From Ostrinia nubilalis (taxonomy: Eukaryota; Arthropoda; Insecta; Lepidoptera; Crambidae), in NCBI RefSeq assembly GCF_963855985.1, contig NC_087117.1, forward strand, positions 191,001 to 255,000: a stretch of 64,000 bases of DNA, written 5' to 3'. This document shows, one piece after another, positions 41,095 through 51,113 of this stretch. The translations under genes were made by a program, and so were the position numbers. The notes under the pieces were generated by a model. The model searched no databases. It was given only the letters and a program-made list of their open reading frames with translations, and had not been told where the DNA came from. Position 1 is the first letter of the stretch; the number at the start of each line of letters is the position of its first letter.

Positions 41095-41700
41095 TTAAGA
41101 CAAACCCCATACATTTTGTAATGCCCCCTGAAGGAAAAGTACTCTTAATACTGTTAATAGAAAATTTTACTCAAATAAAACATTCCTTTATTTTTTAAAA
41201 GAAAGAGAACTGCATTCAAAGATACCTTCAACCAGACCGACCAAAAAAACGGTACTAGTCTAGCTAGCAAAGCTTAAAGTAAATATCACTTGCGGTGGCT
41301 ATTAATATGCCATGTCAGTGTTCCATTTAAAACTTTATAATACCCACAAGTTATTAGTTTTAGTGGTTTTAGCAAACAATTAAAACACCGTTACAGATAA
41401 TAACTTTCGCGCCAAAACGTACGGATCGAACAAAGCGCAGTAAAGCACACAACGAATAACGCTTACCGTTACGAATAATCACGTTACTGGAAATAACGTT
41501 AATCGCATATTGTTTCCGTTCCGCTTTCGCGCGACAATCGGTGTGACAATCGTCGAGGTTTTCTTTGGCTAATTACCTACTTAGCCGACTGGACAGTATG
41601 AGGGTAATGTTTTTAGCTGTGACATGGGGAATTTCTACAGCTTAATTTTAATTAGTTACTCTACAGTAGTATTATTTATTTTTATTACTCTAACAACGGT
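41095..41700. other. Intergenic, nothing recognised
   Basis: Near 41400-41560 there are several TACG/AACG-rich words (AAAACGTACGGATCGAAC; GTTACGAATAATCACG) but no defined element or exon. Confidence 0.3.
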
Positions 41701-41709
41701 AAGAAAGTA

Positions 41710-43110
41710 GGGTAACGGCACCAGTGGTCAGCCTCATAACAGCTTTTTGAAGTTTTGACAATTGCCATTTCTACAACAATCGTCGAATAAAAAAACGTAC
41801 AACATGTATGGATTTATTGTTTATTGTAGTTTCGAATCAACGTTTTTCAAAAACAATAATTCTCTTAGTAAAATATATAATTAATTTTAAACAAAAAATG
41901 GCCCAGTGTCCCAGTGAACAGCCTCTAAAAACCAATAAACAGCCTTGTTGAACCCAGTGTTCAGCCTGTAGTAAGTATAACTAATAATGAGATCAAAATA
42001 AACAATGTTATATCAAAATCAACGATATTAATCACATTTTTATAGTAACGATTCTCTTAGCACAAAAAAATTTATATCGCACATTATACAAATATTATTT
42101 TAAACATACTATTACAATCTCTTTGTGTCTTCTTATTTTCTAGGATCTTCTTATTACTTATCATAAAAACAGCAATATTTCTTTTAAAAAGCATTGACGA
42201 TATTAGTATATAATATGTCCTATTGATGTATCTATAATCCAAAATATATAATCAACCACAATAGTAAGAGGTAACTTCTAATCTCTAAAAAGAAACGAGT
42301 TTTTGCCATTCGGCATTTTTAGCTAAAAAAAAGTGAACAATAATAACTTTTGGATATGAATACACATTATACCATTATTTCAGGTAAAACTTAACTAACA
42401 TGAAGTATTACTTATAGATTTACACACAAACATTCGCATTTATACTTAAAATATTATTTCAATAGTATCGTGGCTGAATACTGGATCATTGAGACCCAGT
42501 GGTCAGCCGCTTGAAAAAATATTTTGAAATGCGGCTGACCACTGGGTTTTCTAACAATTAGGAAATACTTGTCTCACTAAATATGTAAATATAAATTTAA
42601 CGGTTTTAATGGCTCGTTTTGCTTTTACTGTTAAAAAAAAATAGAAAAACCCAGTAATCAGCCCCGGGGGCTGTCCATTGGATCTTTCATAAAAAATCAG
42701 TATCCAATGGTCAGCCCCTCAAATTTTTAAGTAAAAAAACAATATTTTTTATCAAATTTCATAAAATTAAATGCACTAAGTAATGTATAAAGTTATTATC
42801 TATAAAACACAATCACATTTCATACTAAAATATGTTATTTCTCACCTTTCAAAAGAGCACCACGTGAAACAAAAATATAGCGGACATGACACTTCTGCTC
42901 TTGTCGGCGGACAGCACCTGTATGAACGTGTTTACTTCTCTCCCCTGACCCCCTGCCGCTCCTATCGCGTGATGCATGAACCAATAAGGAAACAGAGCTT
43001 ATATTTAAGTGCGCGTGATTTGGTTATTTTGATTACAGCGATATTTATGGCCAATAAACAACGCAATAGGCTGATCACTGGTTCCTGGCTGACCACTGGT
43101 GCCGTTACCC
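41710..43110. mobile_element. TA-flanked DNA element with repeated CCAGTGGTCAGCC motif
   Basis: TA (41708-41709, 43111-43112) brackets inverted ends GGGTAACGGCACCAGTGGTC and GACCACTGGTGCCGTTACCC. The motif CCCAGTGGTCAGCC or a close variant occurs inside at about 41900, 41943, 42495, 42649 and 42698, and inverted at 42530, 43067 and 43086. The interior is very AT-rich. The 116-codon frame at 42783-43133 runs through the right terminus and is not a gene. TA target and size suggest a Tc1/mariner-type non-autonomous element. Confidence 0.78.
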
Positions 43111-43171
43111 TAGGTATTGATCTCTATGATTGACAGAGAGATTGGTTTTAATTTGTGACAAATGACGATCT

Positions 43172-43219
43172 GTGACAAACTAAATTTCACGCGGGTGAAG
43201 CCGCGGGCAAAAACTAGTT
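43172..43219 (-). mobile_element. LepH head fragment
   Basis: GTGACAAACTAAATTTCACG, CGGGTGAAGCCGCGGGCAAA and AACTAGTT are the head of LepH read backwards. The remainder is missing. Confidence 0.55.
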
Positions 43220-43504
43220 TTCATAATTTTCTAAAAAATCGAACGCACCTACCCCTAATTAATACGAAAATAAGTTTTCATGCCTATTCAACTTTTCCTA
43301 AGATTTCCTAGGATTGACCTAGGAATATACACAATTTTCATGGTACACGTAGCATTTTCTCAAAAAAAAAATCTTGACGAGAATAGAAATGAAAATTTTA
43401 ATATTATGAAAATTCATATTTACCCTCTCAAACTCCACGCCTCGTCACATGCAGAACCTAAGTTAGTTAGCGAGCAATTAATTAATGATTGCAACTGACC
43501 GCCC

Positions 43505-43570
43505 CGCGTGCGTGTGACGTGTCATCCATTCACCATCGATGCCTGTGGCAGCCATGATGGATGATGGTGG
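43505..43570 (+). repeat. Direct repeat, copy 1
   Basis: GTGACGTGTCATCCATTCAC, CATCGATGCCTGTGGCAGCC and ATGATGGATG. A nearly identical block is at 44172-44236, about 665 bp away. Confidence 0.7.
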
Positions 43571-43704
43571 TGGTAAGGAGTTAAGGGCCTTTTGATTTTG
43601 AATAGCTGAATAATTACTGTTTTATGTAGGTACAGCCTTTGTTACAGTCAGAGAAGTGATTTTGAAACTATTTGACTGCTTTTCGTAGTGTAATTTTTTT
43701 TGTA

Positions 43705-43815
43705 GGTTTTTTTTTTATGTGACAGGAGGCAACGAGCAGACGGGACACCTGATGGTAAGTGATTACCGTCGCCCATAGACACCCGCAGACCCAGGGGCGT
43801 TACAGGTTTTGACCG
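43705..43815 (-). mobile_element. LINE/SINE 3' end of CR1/L2 type
   Basis: TTTTTTTTTATGTGACAGGA, CAGACGGGACACCTGATGGT, AAGTGATTACCGTCGCCCAT and CCCGCAGACCCAGGGGCG. The tail of SINE-2 (ACTTACCGTCAGATGAGAT) is related to it, so the two share a 3' end. Confidence 0.65.
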
Positions 43816-43905
43816 ATTATGAGTTTTGACTGTAACATGTAGATATTATGCTCGTGGCTATGCCTCTATAACAAAAAGATTGACTTTTTAAACATTTATT
43901 GTGGT

Positions 43906-44130
43906 ACTAGCTGTGCCCGCGACTTCGTACGCGTGAAAACCCGTTTTCGCAACATTTTTCATTATTGCTCTGCCCCTATTGATCGTAGCGTGATGTTGTA
44001 TAGCCTATAGCCTTCCTCGATAAATGGGCTATCTAACACTGAAAGATTTTTTCAAATCGGACCAGTAGTTCCAGAGATTAGCGCGTTCAAGTAAACAAAC
44101 AAACTCTTCAGCTTTATAATATTAGTATAG
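43906..44130 (+). mobile_element. LepH repeat, GCGACTTCGTACGCGTG subtype
   Basis: ACTAGCTGTGCCCGCGACTT, CGTACGCGTGAAAACCCGTT, AATGGGCTATCTAACACTGA, CGGACCAGTAGTTCCAGAGA, TCAAGTAAACAAACAAACTC and TATAATATTAGTATAGAT. It is full length. Confidence 0.8.
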
Positions 44131-44171
44131 ATGATAAATTGGCTTAATAACTATGTAAAGGAACTGATCAG

Positions 44172-44236
44172 CGCGCGTGCGCGTGAAGTGTCATCCATTC
44201 ACCATCGATGCCTCTAGCAGCCATGATGGATTTATG
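44172..44236 (+). repeat. Direct repeat, copy 2
   Basis: GTGAAGTGTCATCCATTCAC, CATCGATGCCTCTAGCAGCC and ATGATGGATT. See copy 1 at 43505. Confidence 0.7.
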
Positions 44237-44239
44237 TTT

Positions 44240-45250
44240 GGTAGAGCTGGTTTTATGGATCCAAAAGATAGCAAAATAACTATGGACTAGTTTCGTATTT
44301 AACGAGATCTGTTGCTATGCACTACTAATTAGGGTACCTACCTAAGTTATGTACAACTCGTACATATAGCTTTACATAATATCTCGTAAACAAAATGATA
44401 AAAAAATATATTTATGTCTTTGAACAACCAAGGTTTTTTTTGACAAAACATAATATAGTTAAGTTCTAGAGAAATGCAAAGAATACTGCTTGAAAACTTC
44501 TTTGTGTCTGCCATAAAATCAATCTTGGTGACAAAAAGACCACGGCCAGATATTCCCTTTCAGCATAATAAATCTAATCCAACAATACAAAAATATTCCT
44601 AACCTAAAAGCCCGCGCAATTCCACGATATCAACCTGCGAATTACAGCGGGCGTGAAGTGACACAATAGAAGCGAATTTATGGCGACTCCTCAATTTGGC
44701 CGGGTAATCCTGCATTGTGTGAGGTAATAACTTTAGAGGTAGGAATTTAATTTTAGGCATTCGGTTACACGTGGTAGGTCTGGAGGGGCGGGGATATTCA
44801 TGTTTGAAATAAAAGATTCGGATAGGCGGAAATTCTGGGAACAGTGACAATGGTTGCTATGGAACCAAAGTCAGAGATTCTCGCTCTGTTCTATTTGAAA
44901 TGAGGCAGTAATTAGAAAATTACAGATTTTTTAAATGTTTGTTGTTTCCAGTCGTGTGTAGTATAGTCAATATCGACATCCAACATCGCTCACGCGCATG
45001 TATAAGTATCTATGATTTTTTGTATGTTTTTAGGTTGCTTTAAAAGAAGTTTACACCTAAGTATGCAACCCTGGAACCTTGCCCTTGTGCTATTCCCATG
45101 GGCTGGAAAAACTGGGAAATTTCGACACTTTTTACGTTTTACTCTAATTCAAGAATATAATTTATTTAAGTAAACGGTCTCAGAAAAAAAGGTGATCTTA
45201 TACCAGAAGGCCATTTTCTGCCAGTTAACTTATCAACTAAGATTCGTTCC
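44240..45250. other. Intergenic, nothing recognised
   Basis: The minus-strand frame at 44599-44850 has no family resemblance and no gene context. No repeat was assigned. Confidence 0.3.
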
Positions 45251-45251
45251 T

Positions 45252-45491
45252 CCCCCCCCCCCCCCCCCCCCGTCATAAGTCCTAAGGCACCCCCTGGTAC
45301 CCCCACGATTTTGGGGTTACCTACCGATTCGAAGATTGAAAGACAATAGCATCCCCCCGTATCATGACATAGACCGCAGATTTGCCATGCAGATGCGCCA
45401 GTGAGTACTAATCTGCGCGACTTGTGTCATCTCCTGATGCTTGGCACCCGGGGCGGACCGCCCCCACCGCCCCCCCCTTACGCCGCTACTG
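45252..45491 (-). mobile_element. hAT MITE (CAGTRGCG), copy 2, with C20 run
   Basis: A run of 20 C at 45252-45271, then GTCATAAGTCCTAAGGCACC, TTTGCCATGCAGATGCGCCA, GATGCTTGGCACCCGGGGCG and TACGCCGCTACTG. It is the reverse of 24480-24755. The terminus beyond the C run is missing, so the copy is truncated or misassembled there. Confidence 0.82.
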
Positions 45492-45889
45492 CGTAAGGCT
45501 ACGGTCGGATACTCGCGATACCCCCACTCGGGCGATGACGGAACGCCGCGGAGGTTTTAGTGGGTATACCCCGTCATTTTCAGGACGGAGCAGCGCCCTT
45601 TTCAGGGCGCCGGGAGCCCCACACACCACCCTGTCCCTCGGCAGTGGTAACGGTGCGCAAAGCATTTAAAATATTAAAGAAAATCAGTGGTTAATGTTTG
45701 TTTTCTACTGCCTACTTTGAATTTAAACTATGTATTAAAGTTGCGACAGAGCAAATCTGTATCGAAGGTACATTGACCGATTGCTTTGAAAGTATTTATT
45801 CGTTTTATTATCGAAGAATTATATTGTGAGCAAAGGACAATGTTCGTTCTCCATACATTGTTCGCCTAAGAACCACCAATTTTGACATA

Positions 45890-46275
45890 TTACTACCCGA
45901 AAGCGAAATAATACGATTCTGTGTGTAAGAACAATGATTCCTGATGGACACTTGCCATAAAATTAATTATTAAGAATATTAAATCACAGCGATTTTGTAA
46001 TATGTCGTTTATGACAACATGGCGTCTAATGTATTGTGTGAATGTATGAACACCGATTCGCGAAAAATGTTTTGTATTGTCGTCACGCCGAGTCGCAGCC
46101 AAATAGTATAAAATAATAGAACAAGTTTTAGAAATACAACTCGGCATTCCACTTTTATAATATGCCCACATATTGCACGTAAATAAACAACATGAATCGT
46201 AGGTTGTTTCCACCCTTGTCATCTGACACATGAAATAAACTCCTATTGTATTATAGATATCGAAACCGAATCGTA
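45890..46275 (-). repeat. Unnamed repeat unit, copy L
   Basis: CGGCATTCCACTTTTATAAT, GCCCACATATTGCACGTAAA and CATCTGACACATGAAATAAA match the unit at 48380-48800 in the same orientation. The minus-strand reading (DSCCLFTCNMWAYYKSGMPS) aligns loosely with that of copy R (DSCYFYAICRYFIKVEPRVI). No domain is recognised. Confidence 0.6.
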
Positions 46276-46277
46276 TA

Positions 46278-48378
46278 CAGGGTGTTGATTTCAATACCCG
46301 CCATATTTAGGGAGTTGATTAAGTAGCTTATTCTGATCACGAATCAGCAAAAAAACTGACTTCAAATTTTTTTTAAATTATATTTTAAATATCTACGATT
46401 TCCATAATCGACCACTACAGTGCAGAATAGTCCCCCAACGCAAACGGCACCCGGTGACCCGGGCAAACGCTGCGCCCCCCGTCCCGCGCCCCACTACCCG
46501 CGCTCGCCCATGAGTCAGTCAACTATCAGCCACAATCAGCTGTGAGTTCAACGACGACTACTGGACGGAGCTTAATCCAAATCTACCCTAAAAATGTAAT
46601 GAGTAAATTAGTTACTTACACCTTATCACGTTACGAGTTTACTTTTTGTTCTAAAAACTAATTAATTAAGTAGGCCTTTAATAAAAAAACCTTTTACACG
46701 AATTTGCTTCCTTCCGCAAAATAAAATTTTTTACAGAACCCACATTTTTTTTTAATTAAACCATGCTTTTATGTGTGTGATAAGCTTGTAGGTACCTACT
46801 TATCATTCAAAAGTACTGTAAACAGATGACAATAATGCTCTTTCATACAGGTTCGTTATTCCTTACATTTCTAGCTCTCTACCTTAATAACTTTTACGTC
46901 TTTACGATAGTAATTATTAAAATAAAACTTAACTTACCGCAAACTGAACACCTAGAAATAACACACTGGCAAACTCTTGTTCCTTCACTTTCGATAGGAG
47001 ATAAGACAAGATTTTGTTTTTAAACTCGATTGATTTCAGTATCTAAACAAAATTTCTATCATTTAGCACTTCTTTCATTTAAATACAATAATACCGCCGC
47101 ACGGATATCGGGCCCGCACTGATACAATACATACTTCGCTCGTCTTCGTGTTTCGGGCGTCATCGGCGCTCAATCGTGGATCATCGATTTTCTCCATTCA
47201 TCAGTCCGATTTTGCTTCCCACGTCGAGAGGCTGCGCGCACGCTCCGCGAAATCTAGCTCGTATTTAGAATTCCTAGTACTCAATCGCTATTTCTTTATT
47301 TCTTGCCTTGTAACATCAACTTTTCTCTTCCTCTCTGCTTGATAAATGTTTTCTAGTACATAAACTTCTTACTACCGTTACCGTGTTCTATCGGCGTTTA
47401 ATTTCTATCGGCGTTTAATTTAAATTCCCTGAACGACTGTTAGGCTGTTAGTTAGGTTCAGTTTAAACTTCCATTCTTCATAACTTACATAAAATAATTC
47501 ATCATCATGTTCGTGATTATTTTAAATGAACTTAATTTCATTACTTGCACGAAATAACTATCAAAATGTATTGATATTCTTATCGTTTTAATAATAACGA
47601 TTGAGCTACTACAAATCATTTGCATTTGAGTATTTTGGAAGCTTGCTATAAGAGCATTAATTATGATACGAGTAGGACGGATCTTTAGTTAACAAAGATC
47701 TTCGGTCATCGAATGTGCTTTTCTAATTGCAAATTTGCGATTTTTGATTGTTATCTCGTGCGGTTTTGAGTAGGTAGTTCGTGTGTGAACGTGTGATAGT
47801 GAGTGTGGTAATAGTGAGTGAGTGTTAGGAATATGCCTAACCATACGTACATACAGTGCTCGTGAGTAGATACGTAAACATGGTTTACTGTTACGGGAGG
47901 GCACGTGGAAACGCATCTGAAGTCGCATCGGTAAGTACAAACTTAAAGGACATTCCTTTTTAATGTAGGAAGTGAATAATCTGGTAATTTTGTGTAGAAA
48001 ATACTCCCGCCGTCGCGGTAGGTAGTGGCGGAAAGCGCTCCAATACACTCACACACACATAGGAAACAGCAAACTAATTTAAAACGAACTTTAACTTTAG
48101 TTAGTCAAAGAAAAATACCTATTTACACTACCAACTTTACGTATCCTTCAGTAGACTATCCAACATGATAAGCGAGCGATCCGCGTAGCTCGATGGGTGC
48201 CCGTGCCACAGTAAACGTATTGCATTATTGCGAGCCATAGTACAGTTGATGTTGCACGGAAAATATTCGCTAAAAATTCCACTTTCGTTTGTAATTTATT
48301 TTTTGGTGGATAATGCGTTTATGTAAGTCATAATATATCACCTAAATAAATATGGCGAGTATTGAAATCAACACCCTG
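46278..48378. mobile_element. 2.1-kb TIR element, CAGGGTGTTG ends, TA-flanked
   Basis: TA + CAGGGTGTTGATTTCAATAC, then CCGCCATATTTA, inverted at the right as TAAATATGGCGAG, then TATTGAAATCAACACCCTG + TA. A GC-rich segment (46435-46570) and a possible short exon (47880-47930) lie inside. No transposase is recognised. Confidence 0.75.
47880..47930 (+). other. Possible short first exon, THAP-like (weak)
   Basis: An ATG opens MVYCYGRARGNASEVAS and runs to a good donor (ATCG then GTAAGT at 47931). Spacing of C, G, N and S resembles a THAP start (CC..GC.N) with two cysteines lost. It is short, the match is partial, and the reading points out of the element, so this is only a suggestion. Confidence 0.25.
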
Positions 48379-48379
48379 T

Positions 48380-48803
48380 ATAATAATAGAATGGGTTTTG
48401 GAGATCACTCGGGGTTCCACTTTTATAAAATACCTACATATTGCATAAAAATAACACGAATCATGAGTTTTCTTTTCACCATTTACATCTGACACGAGAT
48501 AACAAACTCCTATCTCCATGACTACCGTCTTAGTCTATGCCAAAGACTACAATATTTTAAGCAAGAAGTTTCAAACCTTAGCGGCTACAGTAACCCCTGG
48601 GCCACATACATCATGATAACATTCGGTCGACACCGGAACGAAGTCTTGCGATTATGCAAAAAAGCATCGTATTCTAGTGCGGCTATATCACGTTCAACCG
48701 GGGTTTTAATTCGACTAAAGTCCTGACTAAAGACTGGAAGAAAATACGCCGCATTGTATGAGCACTTCGTGTTCGTTAAAGCGGATTCAGATCTAGAGCC
48801 CAC
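48380..48803 (-). repeat. Unnamed repeat unit, copy R
   Basis: GGGTTCCACTTTTATAAAAT, CCTACATATTGCATAAAAAT and CATCTGACACGAGATAACAA parallel copy L. Its far end (minus-strand reading EYDAFLHNRKTSFRC) is related to 49545-49720 (ILHSRKTSLRC) in the opposite orientation. Confidence 0.6.
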
Positions 48804-48946
48804 ATAGTTTTCTTTCCAATAATATCCGCAAGTAGCGCTGCATGATCTTTACAACAAAAACGGCAATAGTTATTAAGGTGCCAGAATTATATGATTACTT
48901 TGGCACGGTATTATACACGTTCGAAGATTTGTCATTTTCATTCATT

Positions 48947-49095
48947 TCATCATCATCATCATCATTTCAGCCACAGGACGTCCACTACTGAACATAGGCC
49001 TCCCCCAATGACTTCCACATCGCACGGTTTGGTGGCCTGCATCCAGCGCCTTCCCGCTACCTTTATCAGGTCGTCGGTCCACCTTGTGGTGGGTT
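48947..49095 (-). mobile_element. RTE 3' end, (ATG)n tail
   Basis: CATCATCATCATCATTTCAG, GTCCACTACTGAACATAGGC, CTGCATCCAGCGCCTTCCCG and GGTCGTCGGTCCACCTTGTG. Minus-strand RTE C-terminus. Confidence 0.82.
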
Positions 49096-49273
49096 GACTT
49101 TTGATAGGTTCATCATAGAATTCGGCGGGGATATCCTCACGGAGGAAGTTCGAAAAAGGGCGGAACAAGATCTTATAATAATGCAAGGCCGAAGCTGTAA
49201 CGGGCGTGCTCCTACGTGTAATCCGGCGAGTATGCAATAAATAGTAATGTCTGGTAAATAGTGGTAATACGTA

Positions 49274-49520
49274 TCGTTCGTTCGTTCGTTTCAGCCGAAA
49301 AGACGTCCACTGCTGGACAAAGGCCTCCCCCAAGGATTTCCACGAAGACCGATCCTGCACCGCTCGCATACAGGCACCTCCCGCGACCTTCACCAGATCG
49401 TCGGTCCACCTAGTGGGAGGCCTGCCCACGCTACGTCTTTCGGCTCGTGGTCGCCACTCAAGAACTTTCCTGCCCCAGCGGCCATCAGCTCTACGAGCTA
49501 TGTGCCCCGCCCCGTCTATG
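49274..49520 (-). mobile_element. RTE 3' end, (GAAC)n tail
   Basis: CGTTCGTTCGTTCGTTTCAG, GTCCACTGCTGGACAAAGGC, GGTCCACCTAGTGGGAGGCC, GTCTTTCGGCTCGTGGTCGC and GGCCATCAGCTCTACGAGC. The coding end reads RPPTRWTDDLVKVAG...FVQQWTSFRLKRTNER on the minus strand. Confidence 0.85.
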
Positions 49521-49539
49521 TCTATATGCGCTACGATTA

Positions 49540-49725
49540 CAGGGTATCATTTTGCATAGTCGCAAGACTTCACTCCGCTGCTGTCAAATCAATGTCGCAA
49601 AATGTTATCGCAATGTGTGTGGCCCTTGGCCAAATCACAGAAGCCTATGCGAAGAAAGAGCACTTGAATGACAATGAAAATCAGGGTTACCATTTTATAA
49701 GATCTCCTCACTATTGAGGGTAACA
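49540..49725 (+). repeat. Unnamed repeat, inverted partial copy of unit R
   Basis: TTGCATAGTCGCAAGACTTC and GTTATCGCAATGTGTGTGGC match the minus strand of 48600-48680 (TTGCATAATCGCAAGACTTC; GTTATCATGATGTATGTGGC). No domain recognised. Confidence 0.5.
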
Positions 49726-49775
49726 AAGTAACATTAATAATCTAGCCATTAATTACATTTATTACCTATACGAGA

Positions 49776-49928
49776 AAGTGACCGTGGACCGACGATCTGG
49801 TGAAGGTCGCGGGAAGTACCTGGATGCAAGCGGCGCAGGACCGGTCTTTGTGGAAATCCTTGGGGGAGGCCTTTGTCCAGCAGTGGACGTCTTTCGGCTG
49901 AAACGAACGAACGAACGAACGAACGAGA
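49776..49928 (+). mobile_element. RTE 3' end, (GAAC)n tail
   Basis: GTGGACCGACGATCTGGTGA, GGTCGCGGGAAGTACCTGGA, AGGCCTTTGTCCAGCAGTGG, ACGTCTTTCGGCTGAAACGA and six GAAC units. Opposite in strand to the copy at 49274. Confidence 0.85.
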
Positions 49929-49929
49929 A

Positions 49930-50924
49930 AGTAAAGCAACATGCGGTTTTATTTTAATTTGTAAAATATTTGTAACAGTTTGTTCTAAGTTTAGTTTTAC
50001 AACAGTATTGCTGTTTCAGCTGTCACTGTGAAGCTTTGGGAAAATAAATAAATAGAAAAAATATTAACATAAATATTTATTTAAGTTTTTATGTTCATTA
50101 TCATAATATGCCAATTTAAGTTACACTGTGTGACAGTCTTTGACACTAAACAAACTCTTCAGCTTAATAATACCTACCTACAGGGCGTTTTTATAGTTAC
50201 TCTTGCTGATGAAACAAGAAGGGTTGATTCTACTACTGAAATACAACTACTTTTCTTACAGGACCAATATCAAATTCTCAAAAAAATTCACATCCTCGTG
50301 ATGGTGATAATTTCTATGGAGAGGTTTTTTTTTATATTCGGTCTCTTGGGATAAGTTATTCCATTTGAGCAGTAGAATTAATCCTTTTTATTTGATCACA
50401 TATAAAAATAACACAAGTGTTTAGGAAAACTTCTTCTTTGGTATGGTATCACTACGGAGTTATAATGGCGGCAACTCTGTATCACTGACTTGTAACTTTC
50501 AAACAGTATGAATAATAAGGGCACCACATTGGTTTTCTTTCTGAAAAAAGGCTTTCACTTTTAGTACTAACCCTTTAGCACTATTTCATTGAAATAAAAA
50601 TACAATAAACGCACAGAAGACTGAAATTGAGTCAACTGACGTGACATTTATAATTTGTTGACATTATGACAGTTTGACAAGACTAGGGATTGAAAAAGTT
50701 TTAATTGAAAAAGTAAAATGACAATTTATTAAAACGATTCATAAGGATATAATCGATTAAAAATATTTATAAAACGTTCTGATACTTGCCTGTAGCGATT
50801 ATCCAATCCTGGTTTCTACTGAAAAACTACCTCGTGGCAAGATTTTAATAAAATAATAAAATCTTTATCTTCTCTTTCACAATCTATAAAAGTTCATTTG
50901 GTCTATTATTATACATGTGCTATG
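49930..50924. other. Intergenic, nothing recognised
   Basis: Near 50150-50175 AAACAAACTCTTCAGCTTAA is a 20-bp LepH tail remnant. Otherwise AT-rich, with no exon or defined element. Confidence 0.35.
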
Positions 50925-51113
50925 AATGAGGGTTTTCGCGATTGAAAAATCCGCGAGATGGCAATACGTAGACGCGAGGTCCAAATGCTGCATGATTGGT
51001 AGATTTTGACATATCTGTCAATGTCATGTCAAAAATAACCAATCATGCAGCATTTGGACCTCACGTCTACGAATTGCCATCTCGCGGATTTTTCAATCGC
51101 GAAAACCCTCATT
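50925..51113. mobile_element. Palindromic MITE-G, copy 1
   Basis: AATGAGGGTTTTCGCGATTG, CCGCGAGATGGCAATACGTA and CCAAATGCTGCATGATTGGT are mirrored almost perfectly by ACCAATCATGCAGCATTTGG, GAATTGCCATCTCGCGGA and CAATCGCGAAAACCCTCATT. Arms are about 78 bp, the loop about 33 bp. Confidence 0.8.

Noticed and set aside
42783..43133. 116-codon open frame
   Set aside because: It reads out through the terminal inverted repeat of the TA-flanked element and has no family resemblance.
45893..46294. 133-codon minus-strand open frame as a gene
   Set aside because: No domain, no splice context, and it overlaps a repeated unit and the terminus of a TIR element. Kept only as a repeat.
47689..48048. 119-codon minus-strand open frame
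   Set aside because: Lies inside the TIR element, shows biased composition from GTGTGA repeats, no homology recognised.
48962..49429. 155-codon minus-strand open frame
   Set aside because: It is two RTE C-terminal ends joined in frame by chance through the (GAAC)n tail and intervening sequence.
49900..49928. (GAAC)n runs as independent microsatellites
   Set aside because: They are consistently the 3' tails of RTE copies.
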